From Nitrospina sp. (GTDB lineage: Bacteria; Nitrospinota; Nitrospinia; Nitrospinales; JACRGP01): a DNA stretch of 64,000 nt. Where the stretch lies: contig JACAVV010000006.1 of NCBI GenBank assembly GCA_024648695.1, positions 1 through 64,000 of the forward strand, given 5' to 3'. Each line of letters opens with the position of its first letter. Position 1 is the stretch's first letter. The position numbers and the translations under genes were made by a program. Below the pieces are notes generated by a model. It was not told the DNA's origin and did no database searches. It saw nothing but the letters and a program-made list of their open reading frames with translations. This document shows positions 1 to 8,864 of the stretch, in pieces.

Positions 1-1
1 C

Positions 2-127
2 GTCTTCAATCAGGTTTTTTCAATAGGAAGCCAAAGTTTTATAACAAATTCCCTCACCGAAATGCGCAATTTAAAATTCTCTCTCGATTTTAATAATTCT
101 GAGACTCTCATGCAATATGCGGGCTAA
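2..127 (+). CDS. C-terminal tail of an unidentified protein (cut by window start)
   Basis: Reading from base 2 gives 41 uninterrupted codons ending in TAA at 125-127. The amino-acid mix is ordinary for a protein (it includes the stretch LTEMRNLKFSLDF), while the other two plus-strand frames look poor. I do not recognise the family. It lies just upstream of, and in the same direction as, the giant secreted protein, so it could be a partner such as a secretion protein, but the visible tail does not show that. Without the upstream sequence this remains an open frame of reasonable quality only. Confidence 0.4.
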   Translation, partial: VFNQVFSIGSQSFITNSLTEMRNLKFSLDFNNSETLMQYAG

Positions 128-150
128 AGGGCTTGCAATGAGGTTTGTTT

Positions 151-182
151 GAGGTTGTCAGGTTTTTCGTAACCGTAACCTC
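151..182 (+). terminator. Possible terminator hairpin after the partial gene
   Basis: GAGGTT at 151-156 pairs with AACCTC at 177-182, and an inner GGTT (161-164) pairs with AACC (171-174). The stem is followed by an AT-rich ATTTATTT rather than a clean T run, so termination is only suggested. Its position 24 bases after the upstream stop codon fits a terminator. Confidence 0.3.
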
Positions 183-363
183 ATTTATTTCAAAGGAATA
201 AACAGACGGAACCATTACCCCATTATATAAATACAATAACTAAAACCTATGAGAAGGTTGTTTGGTGTAAATCTGATTTCGTTTTTCCTCGACTTTACCG
301 TAATTATTAATACAATATATTTTTTAAGTAATTGGTTCCACTTGAGAAATAATGAGGAGCTCT
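183..363. other. Gene-free leader of the giant secreted protein gene
   Basis: This AT-rich stretch has no convincing reading frame and must hold the promoter of the downstream gene. GAGGAG at 354-359 is the ribosome binding site that favours the ATG at 364 over the in-frame ATG at 352. Confidence 0.4.
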
Positions 364-3300
364 ATGCGAAACCCTTCCTGTTTTTTATATAAAGCATTTA
401 CCCTGATAATCACTCTTTTAATTTACACTCCATCTATTTTGGCGTATTCGAATCAGGGCAACCCTTCTTTGAAATATTCCCTGAATACTTCTGGAAATAC
501 CTTGCAGATTATTCAAGAAGTTGCCGATTTGGAAATTTCAACCTCCCTTTTGTCCTTAAAAAATATTGAAAAGCTGGAGATCCTGGAAACCATCCCAGGT
601 TCAAAATTGCGCTTGCTAGTTGTTGGTTCCGAAGATCTGGAGGGATTGAAAAATATTCGTACCAAAGGTTCGTTGGAAATCCGGTCTAAAAGCATTCTCG
701 AACTAAAATCGGATATGACGGTTGAAGGCGCCCACTTAAGAATCACGGCTCCTCATATCGACACGAAAGCCAACTTAACTGCTCCCGGCGGAACTATTAA
801 AATTGAATCCGAAAATAAAATAATTTTTAAGGGGACTGCTGACGTTTCCGGAGACCAGGCTGGATTGGTTGAATTAAAGGGACGCGTTGTTTTTATCCTG
901 GGCAATCTAGATGCTGATGGCGAATATCAAGCGGGCCAAATTCATGTCGAAGGATTTAACATTCTGCAAGCAGGAAAGGTTTCTGCCGACTCCGCCAATG
1001 GTTCAGGTGGAGATATTGATTTTACATTCTGGAACCGGTATATCGATCACCAAAACAGTACGGTGACGGCTTCTTCGTTGGGAAAGTCTGGGGGGCGAAT
1101 TCGTTTGTTGGGTGGCAATACAGCGCGTCTGTTTTCCTCGGGCATACATCAGGCAATGGGAAGCAATGAGCATTCCAAGGGAGGTGAAATTCAGTTTTTA
1201 GGTGCTGACCTTCATCTGGAAGGATCGCAATTAGATGCCTCTGGGCAAAGCGGCGGAGGACGCATTCGTGTGGGTGGAGATTTTCAAGGGGGTGGAACGC
1301 TTTTAGAAGCTCGCAATACATCGGTTTCGGCCGCTTCTGTTTTGATGGCGGATGCACGGAAATTTGGTCAGGGTGGCGATGTGGTGATCTGGTCAAAAGA
1401 GGTCACTCATTTTCATGGGAAAATTTCTGCCGACAGTCCTGATAAAAGTGGTCGCGTGGAAATTTCCAGTAAAGGGGAACTCAATCCTGGGGGAACGGTC
1501 ACTGCAGGTAAATTGCTAATTGATCCAAAAGATGCAACCGTGGATGACGCTACAGGTATTTTTCCGCAAATCACATTAACCGATCCTAATCCAAATGGAA
1601 CGGCTTTCGGTGACTCTATTGTTGGGCTGACAAATGGAAATTTTGTAGTCACCGATCCCGCAGATGATGTGATTGATACCGACAATGGTGCGGCCTATTT
1701 GTTTAACGGAAGCACCGGAGCCCTAATATCAACATTAACCGGAGCCGTTGCGGCAGATGAGGTAGGGTTTAATGGAGTGGTCGCTTTGACCAATGGGAAC
1801 TTTGTTGTTCGGAGTTCTCGTTGGGACAATGGAGCCGTCAGTAATGCCGGTGCGGCAACTTGGGGAGATGGTTCCACAGGGGTTAGCGGGACCGTATCCA
1901 GTAGTAACAGTATTGTAGGGTCCACAGCCAGTGATAGTGTCAGTAGCACAGGTGTTACTGCATTGGCAAATGGTAACTATGTGGTTCGAAGCCAGAGTTG
2001 GGACAATGGCGGGTTAGCTAATGCCGGAGCGGCAACGTTTGCCCTTGGAACTCAAACGACCGGTCTCGTAATAGATGATACCAATAGTCTGGTTGGAGCT
2101 TCGGCCAGTAGCTTTGTCAGTTCTACAGGTGTGACTGAATTGACTAATGGAAATTATGTGGTTCAAAGTACGAGTTGGGACGATGGAGGAATAGTAAACC
2201 TGGGAGCCGTTACCTGGGCCAACGGAAATAAGGGGATCAGTGGAGAGGTAAGTACAGATAATAGTTTGCATGGTTCGGTAGCTTCGGATGCTGTGGGCAC
2301 AAGAGTGGTAGCCTTATCCAATGGAAATTATGTTGTAGGCTCGACTGCCTGGGATAATGGCGGTACCGCCAATGTGGGGGCAGTCACTTGGGGAAATGGA
2401 ACAATGGGGACTACCGGACCTGTAACGACAGACAACAGTCTTTTTGGTTCTTCGGCTAATGATGGGATCGGAAGCGTTTTAACTGCCTTGACTAATGGGA
2501 ATTATGTAACTGCCGCAGCATTTTGGGACGATGTTGATGGCGGTTTAGCCAATGTTGGAGCGGCAACCTGGGGTGATGGATCCATGGGAACCACCGGTGA
2601 AGTGACTACCACAAACAGCCTTCATGGAACCACCGCGGAAGATAGAATTGGAGTTGAAGGAGTCATTGCTCTGACCAATGGGAATTATGTGGTTTTAAGT
2701 GACCTTTGGGATAATGGAGGCATTTCTAATGCGGGAGCGGCAACCTGGGGTGATGGATCCAATGGATCCATGGGAATTTCCGGTCCGGTTACCTCGACCA
2801 ATAGTTTGGTGGGAACCATGGCCACCGATTCCATTGCCAATGGAGGCGGTGTTGCTTTAACCAATGGCAATTATGTCATTATCAGCACCCTTTGGGATGA
2901 TGGAGGAACCGCAGATGTAGGTGCGGTGACCTTCGGAAATGGAACAATGGGGACTACCGGACCTGTAACGACAGACAACAGTCTTCACGGGTCCACGCTT
3001 ACAGACAGGATTGGAGAAGACGGGGTCACAGCCTTAACCAATGGCAATTATGTAGTGGCTTCCAACCTGTTCGACGATGGAGGAACCGCAAACGCGGGTG
3101 CCGCTACCTGGGTGGATGGTTCCACCGGGTTACCCGTTGGACCCGTCACCACAACCAACAGTCTTACCGGGTCTACAGGTGATGACGAGGTTGGAATAGG
3201 GGGCGTCGTCGCTTTAACCAATGGCAATTATGTGGTGCTCAGTCCTTCCTGGGACGATGGCGGCACTTCTGATGTCGGTGCCGTAACTTTTGGGAATGGA

Positions 3301-6093
3301 ACCACGGGCATAACGGGTCCGGTTACCACCACCAACAGTTTACATGGTTCCACCACCTTGGATGATGTGGGTTCGGGGGGATCGGTGACTGCTTTGGGTA
3401 ATGGCGATTATTTAGTCGTCAGCACAAAATTTGACGACCCGGTGGCTGTCAACGCGGATGCCGGTTCTATCACTTTGGGGGATGGAACCAACGGAACCTT
3501 CGGAGCCATTTCCGTGGCGAACAGTATCATCGGGCAAGCGGCAACGACTGGACTAAGCACCATAGTTGGCGAAGACACGGTTAATGATACTTTCGCTTTG
3601 AGGTTTGAGACAGAGGGAACCAATGGAATGGTGCGCATGGGTTGTGGAACCGCTGGACAACTTTCTTTTGCCTGCCTGGCTGGAAGTTCACAAACTCTAC
3701 CATCTTCTTTTCTGACCAATTTGTTGGATCAGGGGACCGATGTCACTCTGCAGGTGAGCAATGATTTGACAGTGACCAGTTCAATTACGGTAAATAACGC
3801 GGGGGGTGATGGCGGCGGACTTACTCTTACCGCCGGTCGATCCGTATTGATTAATGCAAATATAACGACGGATAACGGTCCTCTCACCATTATTGGAAAC
3901 GATTTGCTGGCCAATGGAGTTGTCGATGGTGATAGGGATTCTGGTGATGCCGTCATTACGATGAATACAGGCACAACCATTGATACCGGAACGGGTGCCT
4001 TGAATATAGAACTGCGTCCGGGAGCGGGGAAATCCAATAGTGGCTGTGGAAATTTGGCTCTTGAAACAATCAATTCCGGAGCGTTTACAGTGGATTTACA
4101 ATGTTCCTCCACTTTGGCTTTTGTTGGTCCCGTAAATGCTACATCGGCCACCATTGATTCCGATGACGACATCAGTTTTACGGCCACAGCGGATTTGACC
4201 ACCACGGGACCGATTATTGTTCGCGCAGATTCGGATTCAGTAAATGATGGACCCAGTGGTGGGGCGCTGGCAATGGCGGAAGGAACCGTGTTTAATGCCG
4301 GCGCTTCTACAATACTTTTAAGCGCTGATGAAGCTATTGCATTGGGCAATGTCACCACCACCAATGCAACGGATACGGCAGTGAGCCTGACCTCAAAAAG
4401 TGGAGTCATTGTGGATGTGGCCGCCACCAGTGATGAGAATGTTTCAGCGGCCAGTGGGGGAATTGTGGCAACCACGGCAGGAAATTTTGGTGATCCGGCC
4501 AATTTTATTGAGGGGTCGGTCAATGCCATTGATTTCAGCGGAGTCGGGGCCTCGGACTTTTTTATTGTCCCTGGCACCACCGTGTCTTTTGATGCCGCTT
4601 CAAGTAGCGATTCAGAATCCAATGCCGCGGCAACGGTTCCCGTTTCCCTCAATCAGGTAAATGGAACCGTTACCTTTAATTTTGCTCTGGGAGGTACAGC
4701 AACGGCAGGCGGAACGGATTATACGCTTGATGCTGGAACCTTTACCATTCCCGCTGGAAGTTTGACGCAAAATTTTACCATTCCTGTCGTTGAGGACACG
4801 ATTCAGGAAAATCCGGAAACGGTTGAGATCACCATTTCCAATCCTTCAGACAACGTGACTCTTGGAACGAATACAGTACACACTTTTACCATCAATGATA
4901 ATGATAACGCGCCTTTAGTTGGGTTTGGTTCAACAACTGGAGAGGGTGCCGAATTTATTGGCGCTACAGGAGCTACTGTTTCTTTAACGGGTTCCTCTGC
5001 AATCAATACCATTAGTGTGGATTATGCGGTTACTGGAGGAACCGCAACTACGGGGGGTATCGATTTTACTCTGAATTCCGGAACTTTGACTTTTGACCCT
5101 GGAGAGACGGCTAGTGGTATTCCCATTACTCTGGTGAATGATGAATTGGTTGAAGATAACGAAACTCTTATTATCACTTTATCCAATCCGGTAAATGCCA
5201 CTTTAGGAACCAACACATCGCTTACCTTTACAATTTTTGATGACGACACTACTGCAGAAATCGAATTTGATGAGATTACGTCCAGCGGGAATGAATCGGA
5301 AACTGTCGTGAGTATTCCGGTTTCTATCAACAAAGGTTCCACACAAACCATCACCGTAGATTTTGCGGTTACAGGGGGAACGGCAACTTCCGGGGGCGTG
5401 GACTTTACTCTGACTCCTGCGACTTTATCCTTTTCCCCGAATGTTTTTTCTCAGGAAATTCCTTTATTGGTGATTGATGATGGGAATCCTGAAGGTAGCG
5501 AAACCCTGATTATCACTCTTAGTAATCCGGTAGGCGCTACTTTGGGCACCAACAGCACGCACACTTATACGATTCAAAACGGTGGTGATAACACGTTCAC
5601 CATTGTTACCGAGCCTGGGGAGACTGTGGTTTCTCCATTTTGGCAGATGGATGGAGCGGCTTATACATTTATAGGGGTATCCCACCCTTCTCTACAAGCA
5701 ATGCACTCTGAAATTGGAGTAAAGGCTCAGGCGATTGCAAATACAGGAGAATTACTGGACTCTTCACTGGATTTCACGATTAATTCGGGTCAAACGCAAA
5801 GAGTTTTCATTGTCCGTAGCAATCACCCATTTCTTAATCAGGAAACACTCCCTGACAGTTTGTTCATTCTGGGGGATGATAATGCGAGTGCCCATGGACA
5901 ATTGGTGTTTACGGGAATCGCCTCCAATCCGGAAATGATATTGGGAAGTGGGGGGTATCCCGATATCACCATGTTAAGCTTTTGGGGAGCGGTGGTGGTG
6001 GAAGCCACATCCACTGGGTTCGCTATGGAATTCGTTGGAGACATCATTGATTCCAGAGCTTTGAACCAACCCGGTTTCAGTGGATTGAATTAA
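364..6093 (+). CDS. Giant secreted repeat protein: FHA-like N-terminus, 11 NGNYVV/WDNGG repeats, three Calx-beta domains
   Basis: This predicted exported protein of about 1,909 residues is probably surface-exposed and adhesive. The start at 364 is preferred to 352 because GAGGAG lies just ahead of it. It opens with a hydrophobic signal segment ending near SILAYS. Residues to about 390 are glycine-rich, beta-helix-like sequence resembling filamentous haemagglutinin proteins, closing with the typical LLIDPKDATV. About eleven 58-62-residue repeats follow, each with LTNGNYVV, W-D-N/D-G-G, GAVTWGNG and TNSLHGS elements; they look like the repeat that Pfam calls DUF5650 (my recollection). A bridging region leads to three Calx-beta domains at about residues 1400-1740, with the usual GGTATxGxDFTL and ETLIITLSNP signatures that bind Ca2+ in that family. 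The last 170 residues are unassigned and carry no recognised anchor. Adhesion or matrix function is inferred from architecture. Confidence 0.85.
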   Translation: MRNPSCFLYKAFTLIITLLIYTPSILAYSNQGNPSLKYSLNTSGNTLQIIQEVADLEISTSLLSLKNIEKLEILETIPGSKLRLLVVGSEDLEGLKNIRTKGSLEIRSKSILELKSDMTVEGAHLRITAPHIDTKANLTAPGGTIKIESENKIIFKGTADVSGDQAGLVELKGRVVFILGNLDADGEYQAGQIHVEGFNILQAGKVSADSANGSGGDIDFTFWNRYIDHQNSTVTASSLGKSGGRIRLLGGNTARLFSSGIHQAMGSNEHSKGGEIQFLGADLHLEGSQLDASGQSGGGRIRVGGDFQGGGTLLEARNTSVSAASVLMADARKFGQGGDVVIWSKEVTHFHGKISADSPDKSGRVEISSKGELNPGGTVTAGKLLIDPKDATVDDATGIFPQITLTDPNPNGTAFGDSIVGLTNGNFVVTDPADDVIDTDNGAAYLFNGSTGALISTLTGAVAADEVGFNGVVALTNGNFVVRSSRWDNGAVSNAGAATWGDGSTGVSGTVSSSNSIVGSTASDSVSSTGVTALANGNYVVRSQSWDNGGLANAGAATFALGTQTTGLVIDDTNSLVGASASSFVSSTGVTELTNGNYVVQSTSWDDGGIVNLGAVTWANGNKGISGEVSTDNSLHGSVASDAVGTRVVALSNGNYVVGSTAWDNGGTANVGAVTWGNGTMGTTGPVTTDNSLFGSSANDGIGSVLTALTNGNYVTAAAFWDDVDGGLANVGAATWGDGSMGTTGEVTTTNSLHGTTAEDRIGVEGVIALTNGNYVVLSDLWDNGGISNAGAATWGDGSNGSMGISGPVTSTNSLVGTMATDSIANGGGVALTNGNYVIISTLWDDGGTADVGAVTFGNGTMGTTGPVTTDNSLHGSTLTDRIGEDGVTALTNGNYVVASNLFDDGGTANAGAATWVDGSTGLPVGPVTTTNSLTGSTGDDEVGIGGVVALTNGNYVVLSPSWDDGGTSDVGAVTFGNGTTGITGPVTTTNSLHGSTTLDDVGSGGSVTALGNGDYLVVSTKFDDPVAVNADAGSITLGDGTNGTFGAISVANSIIGQAATTGLSTIVGEDTVNDTFALRFETEGTNGMVRMGCGTAGQLSFACLAGSSQTLPSSFLTNLLDQGTDVTLQVSNDLTVTSSITVNNAGGDGGGLTLTAGRSVLINANITTDNGPLTIIGNDLLANGVVDGDRDSGDAVITMNTGTTIDTGTGALNIELRPGAGKSNSGCGNLALETINSGAFTVDLQCSSTLAFVGPVNATSATIDSDDDISFTATADLTTTGPIIVRADSDSVNDGPSGGALAMAEGTVFNAGASTILLSADEAIALGNVTTTNATDTAVSLTSKSGVIVDVAATSDENVSAASGGIVATTAGNFGDPANFIEGSVNAIDFSGVGASDFFIVPGTTVSFDAASSSDSESNAAATVPVSLNQVNGTVTFNFALGGTATAGGTDYTLDAGTFTIPAGSLTQNFTIPVVEDTIQENPETVEITISNPSDNVTLGTNTVHTFTINDNDNAPLVGFGSTTGEGAEFIGATGATVSLTGSSAINTISVDYAVTGGTATTGGIDFTLNSGTLTFDPGETASGIPITLVNDELVEDNETLIITLSNPVNATLGTNTSLTFTIFDDDTTAEIEFDEITSSGNESETVVSIPVSINKGSTQTITVDFAVTGGTATSGGVDFTLTPATLSFSPNVFSQEIPLLVIDDGNPEGSETLIITLSNPVGATLGTNSTHTYTIQNGGDNTFTIVTEPGETVVSPFWQMDGAAYTFIGVSHPSLQAMHSEIGVKAQAIANTGELLDSSLDFTINSGQTQRVFIVRSNHPFLNQETLPDSLFILGDDNASAHGQLVFTGIASNPEMILGSGGYPDITMLSFWGAVVVEATSTGFAMEFVGDIIDSRALNQPGFSGLN
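1600..3545 (+). repeat. Eleven-copy ~180-nt in-gene tandem repeat array
   Basis: Successive units encode NGNYVV...WDNGG...GAxTWGNG...TGxVTTxNSLxGS at roughly 174-186-nt spacing. The first and last units are degenerate. A 51-nt stretch is identical at 2392-2442 and 2935-2985, three units apart, indicating recent duplication or gene conversion between units. Confidence 0.85.
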
Positions 6094-6102
6094 ATTTCCC
6101 CA

Positions 6103-7239
6103 TTATTGATTGAGAGTGGTGAGAAGCTGGGTACGCGAACGAACACCCAGCTTCTTATGAATATTCTTGATGTGCGTTTTTACGGTTTGGTAACTGATTC
6201 CTAATTTTTGGGAGATTATTTTTTCATCAACTCCATCACGAATCAGATAGCACACTTCCATTTCACGTGTTGTCAGACCGGAGGTTTCCAGGAACTTGCT
6301 CGATCTGGTTTCCTTTTTTACATGCGGATTGATATTTAAAACCCATAAATCGGATTCATCGGAGTTGTCTCCATCCAGGCGGTTTAAACTGAGTTTATAC
6401 TTTTTATCCGGCATACTGTAAAACTGTAAACCGGATTTCCCTTTTTTCCTGATTGTCTGGGTATCCTTGGGGTGTAATGAAACCAGTTTTCCCTGTGGGT
6501 CCAGTCCCAAAACACCGTCTCCTCCAGAAATCAAAATTGATTCCTTTTGGGCATTGAAACTGTCCAGTTTGCGTTCGGCTTTTTTGCGTTCACCCGCTTC
6601 CTCTTTTAATTCCTTAGTCAAAACGTTCAACTCATTATTTCTTTCTTGCAGAGCCAGTTCCAGGTTCCAGTTCTGGTTGCAAAACAATCGTTGCAAAGCA
6701 CCATTTTCCAAAGCGTAAGCAGTGTTTTGCAAAATAATGGAAATCAGGTTGAGTTGCTCCTTGGGAACCCTGCGCAAATTGCCTTCGATTTTCCCAACAA
6801 ACATTCCCCATGGACGCGTTTGAGTTGTGAGAGAGTGAAAAACCAATTTGGCATCTATGGGATCATCGCCAATTATCAATGGCCGATTTTGTTTCAGAGC
6901 CCAGGCAAAGGTACCGTTTTCGATTTGTTCATCCACCTCTCTTTTCAGGGAAGAACGTTCTGTAAGCGGCTCGCATTCTTTCATATAGAAAGATGAGTCA
7001 CTTTCTTCAATGAGGTAAAACGCCATAGCCTTGAACCGGATCAATTGCTTCAAAAGCTTTTGCGTGCAATGGATCAGGTAGCTGGGATCCTGATTCTTGT
7101 TAATGTCTTTATGTAAATCACCCAGGCCGGCGAGTATTTCGAAAGCAAAAAAATACCATTGACTGCCTTTTTCAAGGTATTCGATTCTTCGTTTTAGATT
7201 GTCTATGTTTTCCCCGTCTTGCGGGTCCAGTTTATCCAT
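6103..7239 (-). CDS. GAF-like sensor with LuxR-type DNA-binding domain
   Basis: This 378-residue transcription regulator has a C-terminal LuxR/FixJ helix-turn-helix. The sequence LTTREMEVCYLIRDG...VKTHIKNIHKKLGVRSR is a textbook GerE/LuxR motif. Residues about 30-185 look like a GAF-type sensor fold, and a charged coiled coil (about 190-235) joins them to a small middle region. There is no receiver domain, so input is probably a ligand or partner protein. It is the last of three minus-strand genes, 2 bp behind the HDOD gene, which suggests co-transcription and a shared pathway. The targets are unknown. It converges on the giant secreted protein gene. Confidence 0.85.
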   Translation of the reverse strand: MDKLDPQDGENIDNLKRRIEYLEKGSQWYFFAFEILAGLGDLHKDINKNQDPSYLIHCTQKLLKQLIRFKAMAFYLIEESDSSFYMKECEPLTERSSLKREVDEQIENGTFAWALKQNRPLIIGDDPIDAKLVFHSLTTQTRPWGMFVGKIEGNLRRVPKEQLNLISIILQNTAYALENGALQRLFCNQNWNLELALQERNNELNVLTKELKEEAGERKKAERKLDSFNAQKESILISGGDGVLGLDPQGKLVSLHPKDTQTIRKKGKSGLQFYSMPDKKYKLSLNRLDGDNSDESDLWVLNINPHVKKETRSSKFLETSGLTTREMEVCYLIRDGVDEKIISQKLGISYQTVKTHIKNIHKKLGVRSRTQLLTTLNQ

Positions 7240-7241
7240 GA

Positions 7242-8090
7242 TTAACCTGCCAGGAATATTTCAATGGTTTCTTGGTATTGTTTCTCAATCTGGTTCCAAA
7301 TAGTACCCAACTGATTTGTAGGGATTTGTAAACTATTCCAAACCTCAGGATTCATTGGCGGAACGAAGGGGTCACCACTGTTTCCAAGTTCCATGGCTTT
7401 GACCAGGGTGTCAGCAAAATGGATGATACCGCATTCTACCTTATAATTGGAGGATTGGGTAGGGTCGTGGTGGTGCGCAATAATTTCTCTGAGTTCGGAA
7501 GGAAGATTCCATGTTTCTAAAACAGCGGAACCGACCTCGCCATGCCCGAAACCGAGCACTTCTTTTTCAGCATTACACAGCAATTCTTCCCGGTTTCTGT
7601 AAACCGAGAAAATTTCTTTGGCTTGTTCGGGAACGTTTTCCAAAATGATCAAGCGTCCGACGTCGTGCAGAATACCTGCTAAATAATAAAACTCCACATT
7701 GGTTTGACGCATTTGAATGGCGATCGCCCGGGCGGCGATGCCGACGGCAACACTATGTCTCCAAAAGGAACTCATGTTGACCAACTCGTCCGGAATTCCC
7801 TTGAAATTACTCAGGATCAATGTGGCAAGGGCAAGTTCACGCAATTGTTTTGTCCCTATTACGAAAACTGCATGGGGAATCGATTCAATATTCGATGGAA
7901 ACCCATAAAATGAACTGTTTACAATCTTTAACAGCCTTGCGGATAAAGAAATGTCGTTACTGATTACATTGGCGACATCGGCAAACGAACTGTAAGGATC
8001 GTTGACCACTTCGTTGATTTCACAAAATATATTTGGTAGCGAGGAGATTCTGACAGAACCCTCGATCAAGTCACTTGGATTCGTTATCAT
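7242..8090 (-). CDS. HDOD domain signalling protein
   Basis: This 282-residue cytoplasmic protein is made almost entirely of an HDOD domain, the HD-related fold found in bacterial signalling output proteins. It shows the pattern ISNDISLSARLLKIVNSSFYG, then VIGTKQLRELALATL and FWRHSVAVGIAARAIA. It retains LAGILHDVGRL and AHHHD, as in HDOD/HD proteins, but whether it has hydrolase activity is doubtful because most HDOD proteins are not known enzymes. Its start overlaps the preceding gene by 20 bases, and the LuxR-type regulator follows after 2 bases, so the three are almost certainly one operon. A role in growth-state or cell-cycle signalling is only family-based inference. Confidence 0.88.
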   Translation of the reverse strand: MITNPSDLIEGSVRISSLPNIFCEINEVVNDPYSSFADVANVISNDISLSARLLKIVNSSFYGFPSNIESIPHAVFVIGTKQLRELALATLILSNFKGIPDELVNMSSFWRHSVAVGIAARAIAIQMRQTNVEFYYLAGILHDVGRLIILENVPEQAKEIFSVYRNREELLCNAEKEVLGFGHGEVGSAVLETWNLPSELREIIAHHHDPTQSSNYKVECGIIHFADTLVKAMELGNSGDPFVPPMNPEVWNSLQIPTNQLGTIWNQIEKQYQETIEIFLAG

Positions 8091-8439
8091 CGGGACCTCC
8101 GCTATTTGATTTTTCTTTCAGTTTTTTTATAGTGGTTAATCGGTACATAGCGTTCACCGGTGGAAATCCTATATTGGAATGGCGGAACAAATCATTTACC
8201 TCACTTTTGGTTTCGGCCAAAACTTTAGAGTCAATCGTTTTGGGATCAAAAAGGGTTTCAAATAATTTCTTGGGTTGTTGATGATCGATCACGCTCACTT
8301 CCTGGATCCCCCAGGCTTTCAAATTTTTGATATGTTTTGAGGTCAACTGCGTTCCCTTTTGAAAAAGAGTCCGTCCTTTTTGATCGATGATGTCCCTTGA
8401 AAGAACCATACCTGCTTTTATTTGATCCAAAGAGTTCAT
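8071..8439 (-). CDS. Small protein resembling the N-terminal module of HD-GYP/HDOD regulators
   Basis: This 122-residue protein has the motif series IKAGMVLSRDI, GRTLFQKGTQLTSKHI and LKAWGIQEVSVI. I know this pattern as a short module preceding HD-GYP or related signalling domains. Here it is free-standing and is the first gene of the HDOD/LuxR operon, overlapping the HDOD gene by 20 bases. It has no signal peptide or membrane segment. It may work in trans with the HDOD protein as a split version of a normally fused regulator. The function is otherwise unknown. Confidence 0.7.
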   Translation of the reverse strand: MNSLDQIKAGMVLSRDIIDQKGRTLFQKGTQLTSKHIKNLKAWGIQEVSVIDHQQPKKLFETLFDPKTIDSKVLAETKSEVNDLFRHSNIGFPPVNAMYRLTTIKKLKEKSNSGGPDDNESK

Positions 8440-8864
8440 TGCGGCCTTATGTTAAAAGAAATCACTAATATTTAAAGTATACTAACAGTTAATTTCATCC
8501 TGATAAGTCAATAAGGAGCAAAACCTGTGCCAAAATCTCAAATCATCCCTGAAATGGGCTAATTCCGCAAAATTCAATGATAATTCGTATTTTAAATTTA
8601 CCTAAATTGGATCAGATTGGTAAGTTTGTATACAGCTATGTGAAATTTGTTATAATTTTATAGCTATTGGTTTTTGCCTGGTAGAGAAGGCGTTAACCAT
8701 TAGTTTAGGAGAGATAATTGAGGATGCCATTTTATTACCCTTTCCTAAAAACCATATAATGCTAAAATAACCTGTATATAAAGAGCAACTTAAAAAATAT
8801 TAATATTCTTACTTTATTGATTTTGGGTAATTGGTCTGAAGGTTCTTCTAATAGAGGAATATAG
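8440..8864. other. AT-rich intergenic region between divergent genes
   Basis: About 425 bases separate the minus-strand signalling operon from the plus-strand caspase-like gene. No reading frame or RNA gene was seen. It must hold two divergent promoters. Confidence 0.5.
8626..8656 (+). promoter_or_regulatory. Candidate sigma-70-type promoter upstream of the caspase-like gene
   Basis: A perfect TATAAT lies at 8651-8656, with a weak TTGTAT at 8626-8631 and a long 19-base spacer. It would leave a roughly 200-base leader before the start codon. In such AT-rich DNA the match could be chance. Confidence 0.25.

Noticed and set aside
3729-4652. Long minus-strand frame of 307 codons inside the giant repeat gene
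   Set aside because: It is antisense to a well-supported repeat protein; its Ser/Val/Ala-rich translation is the mirror of Thr/Gly-rich coding sequence and shows no domain.
6123-6154. Perfect GAAGCTGGGT/ACCCAGCTTC inverted repeat
   Set aside because: It lies within the LuxR-type coding sequence at its helix-turn-helix and lacks a T run, so it is more likely a coding coincidence than a terminator.
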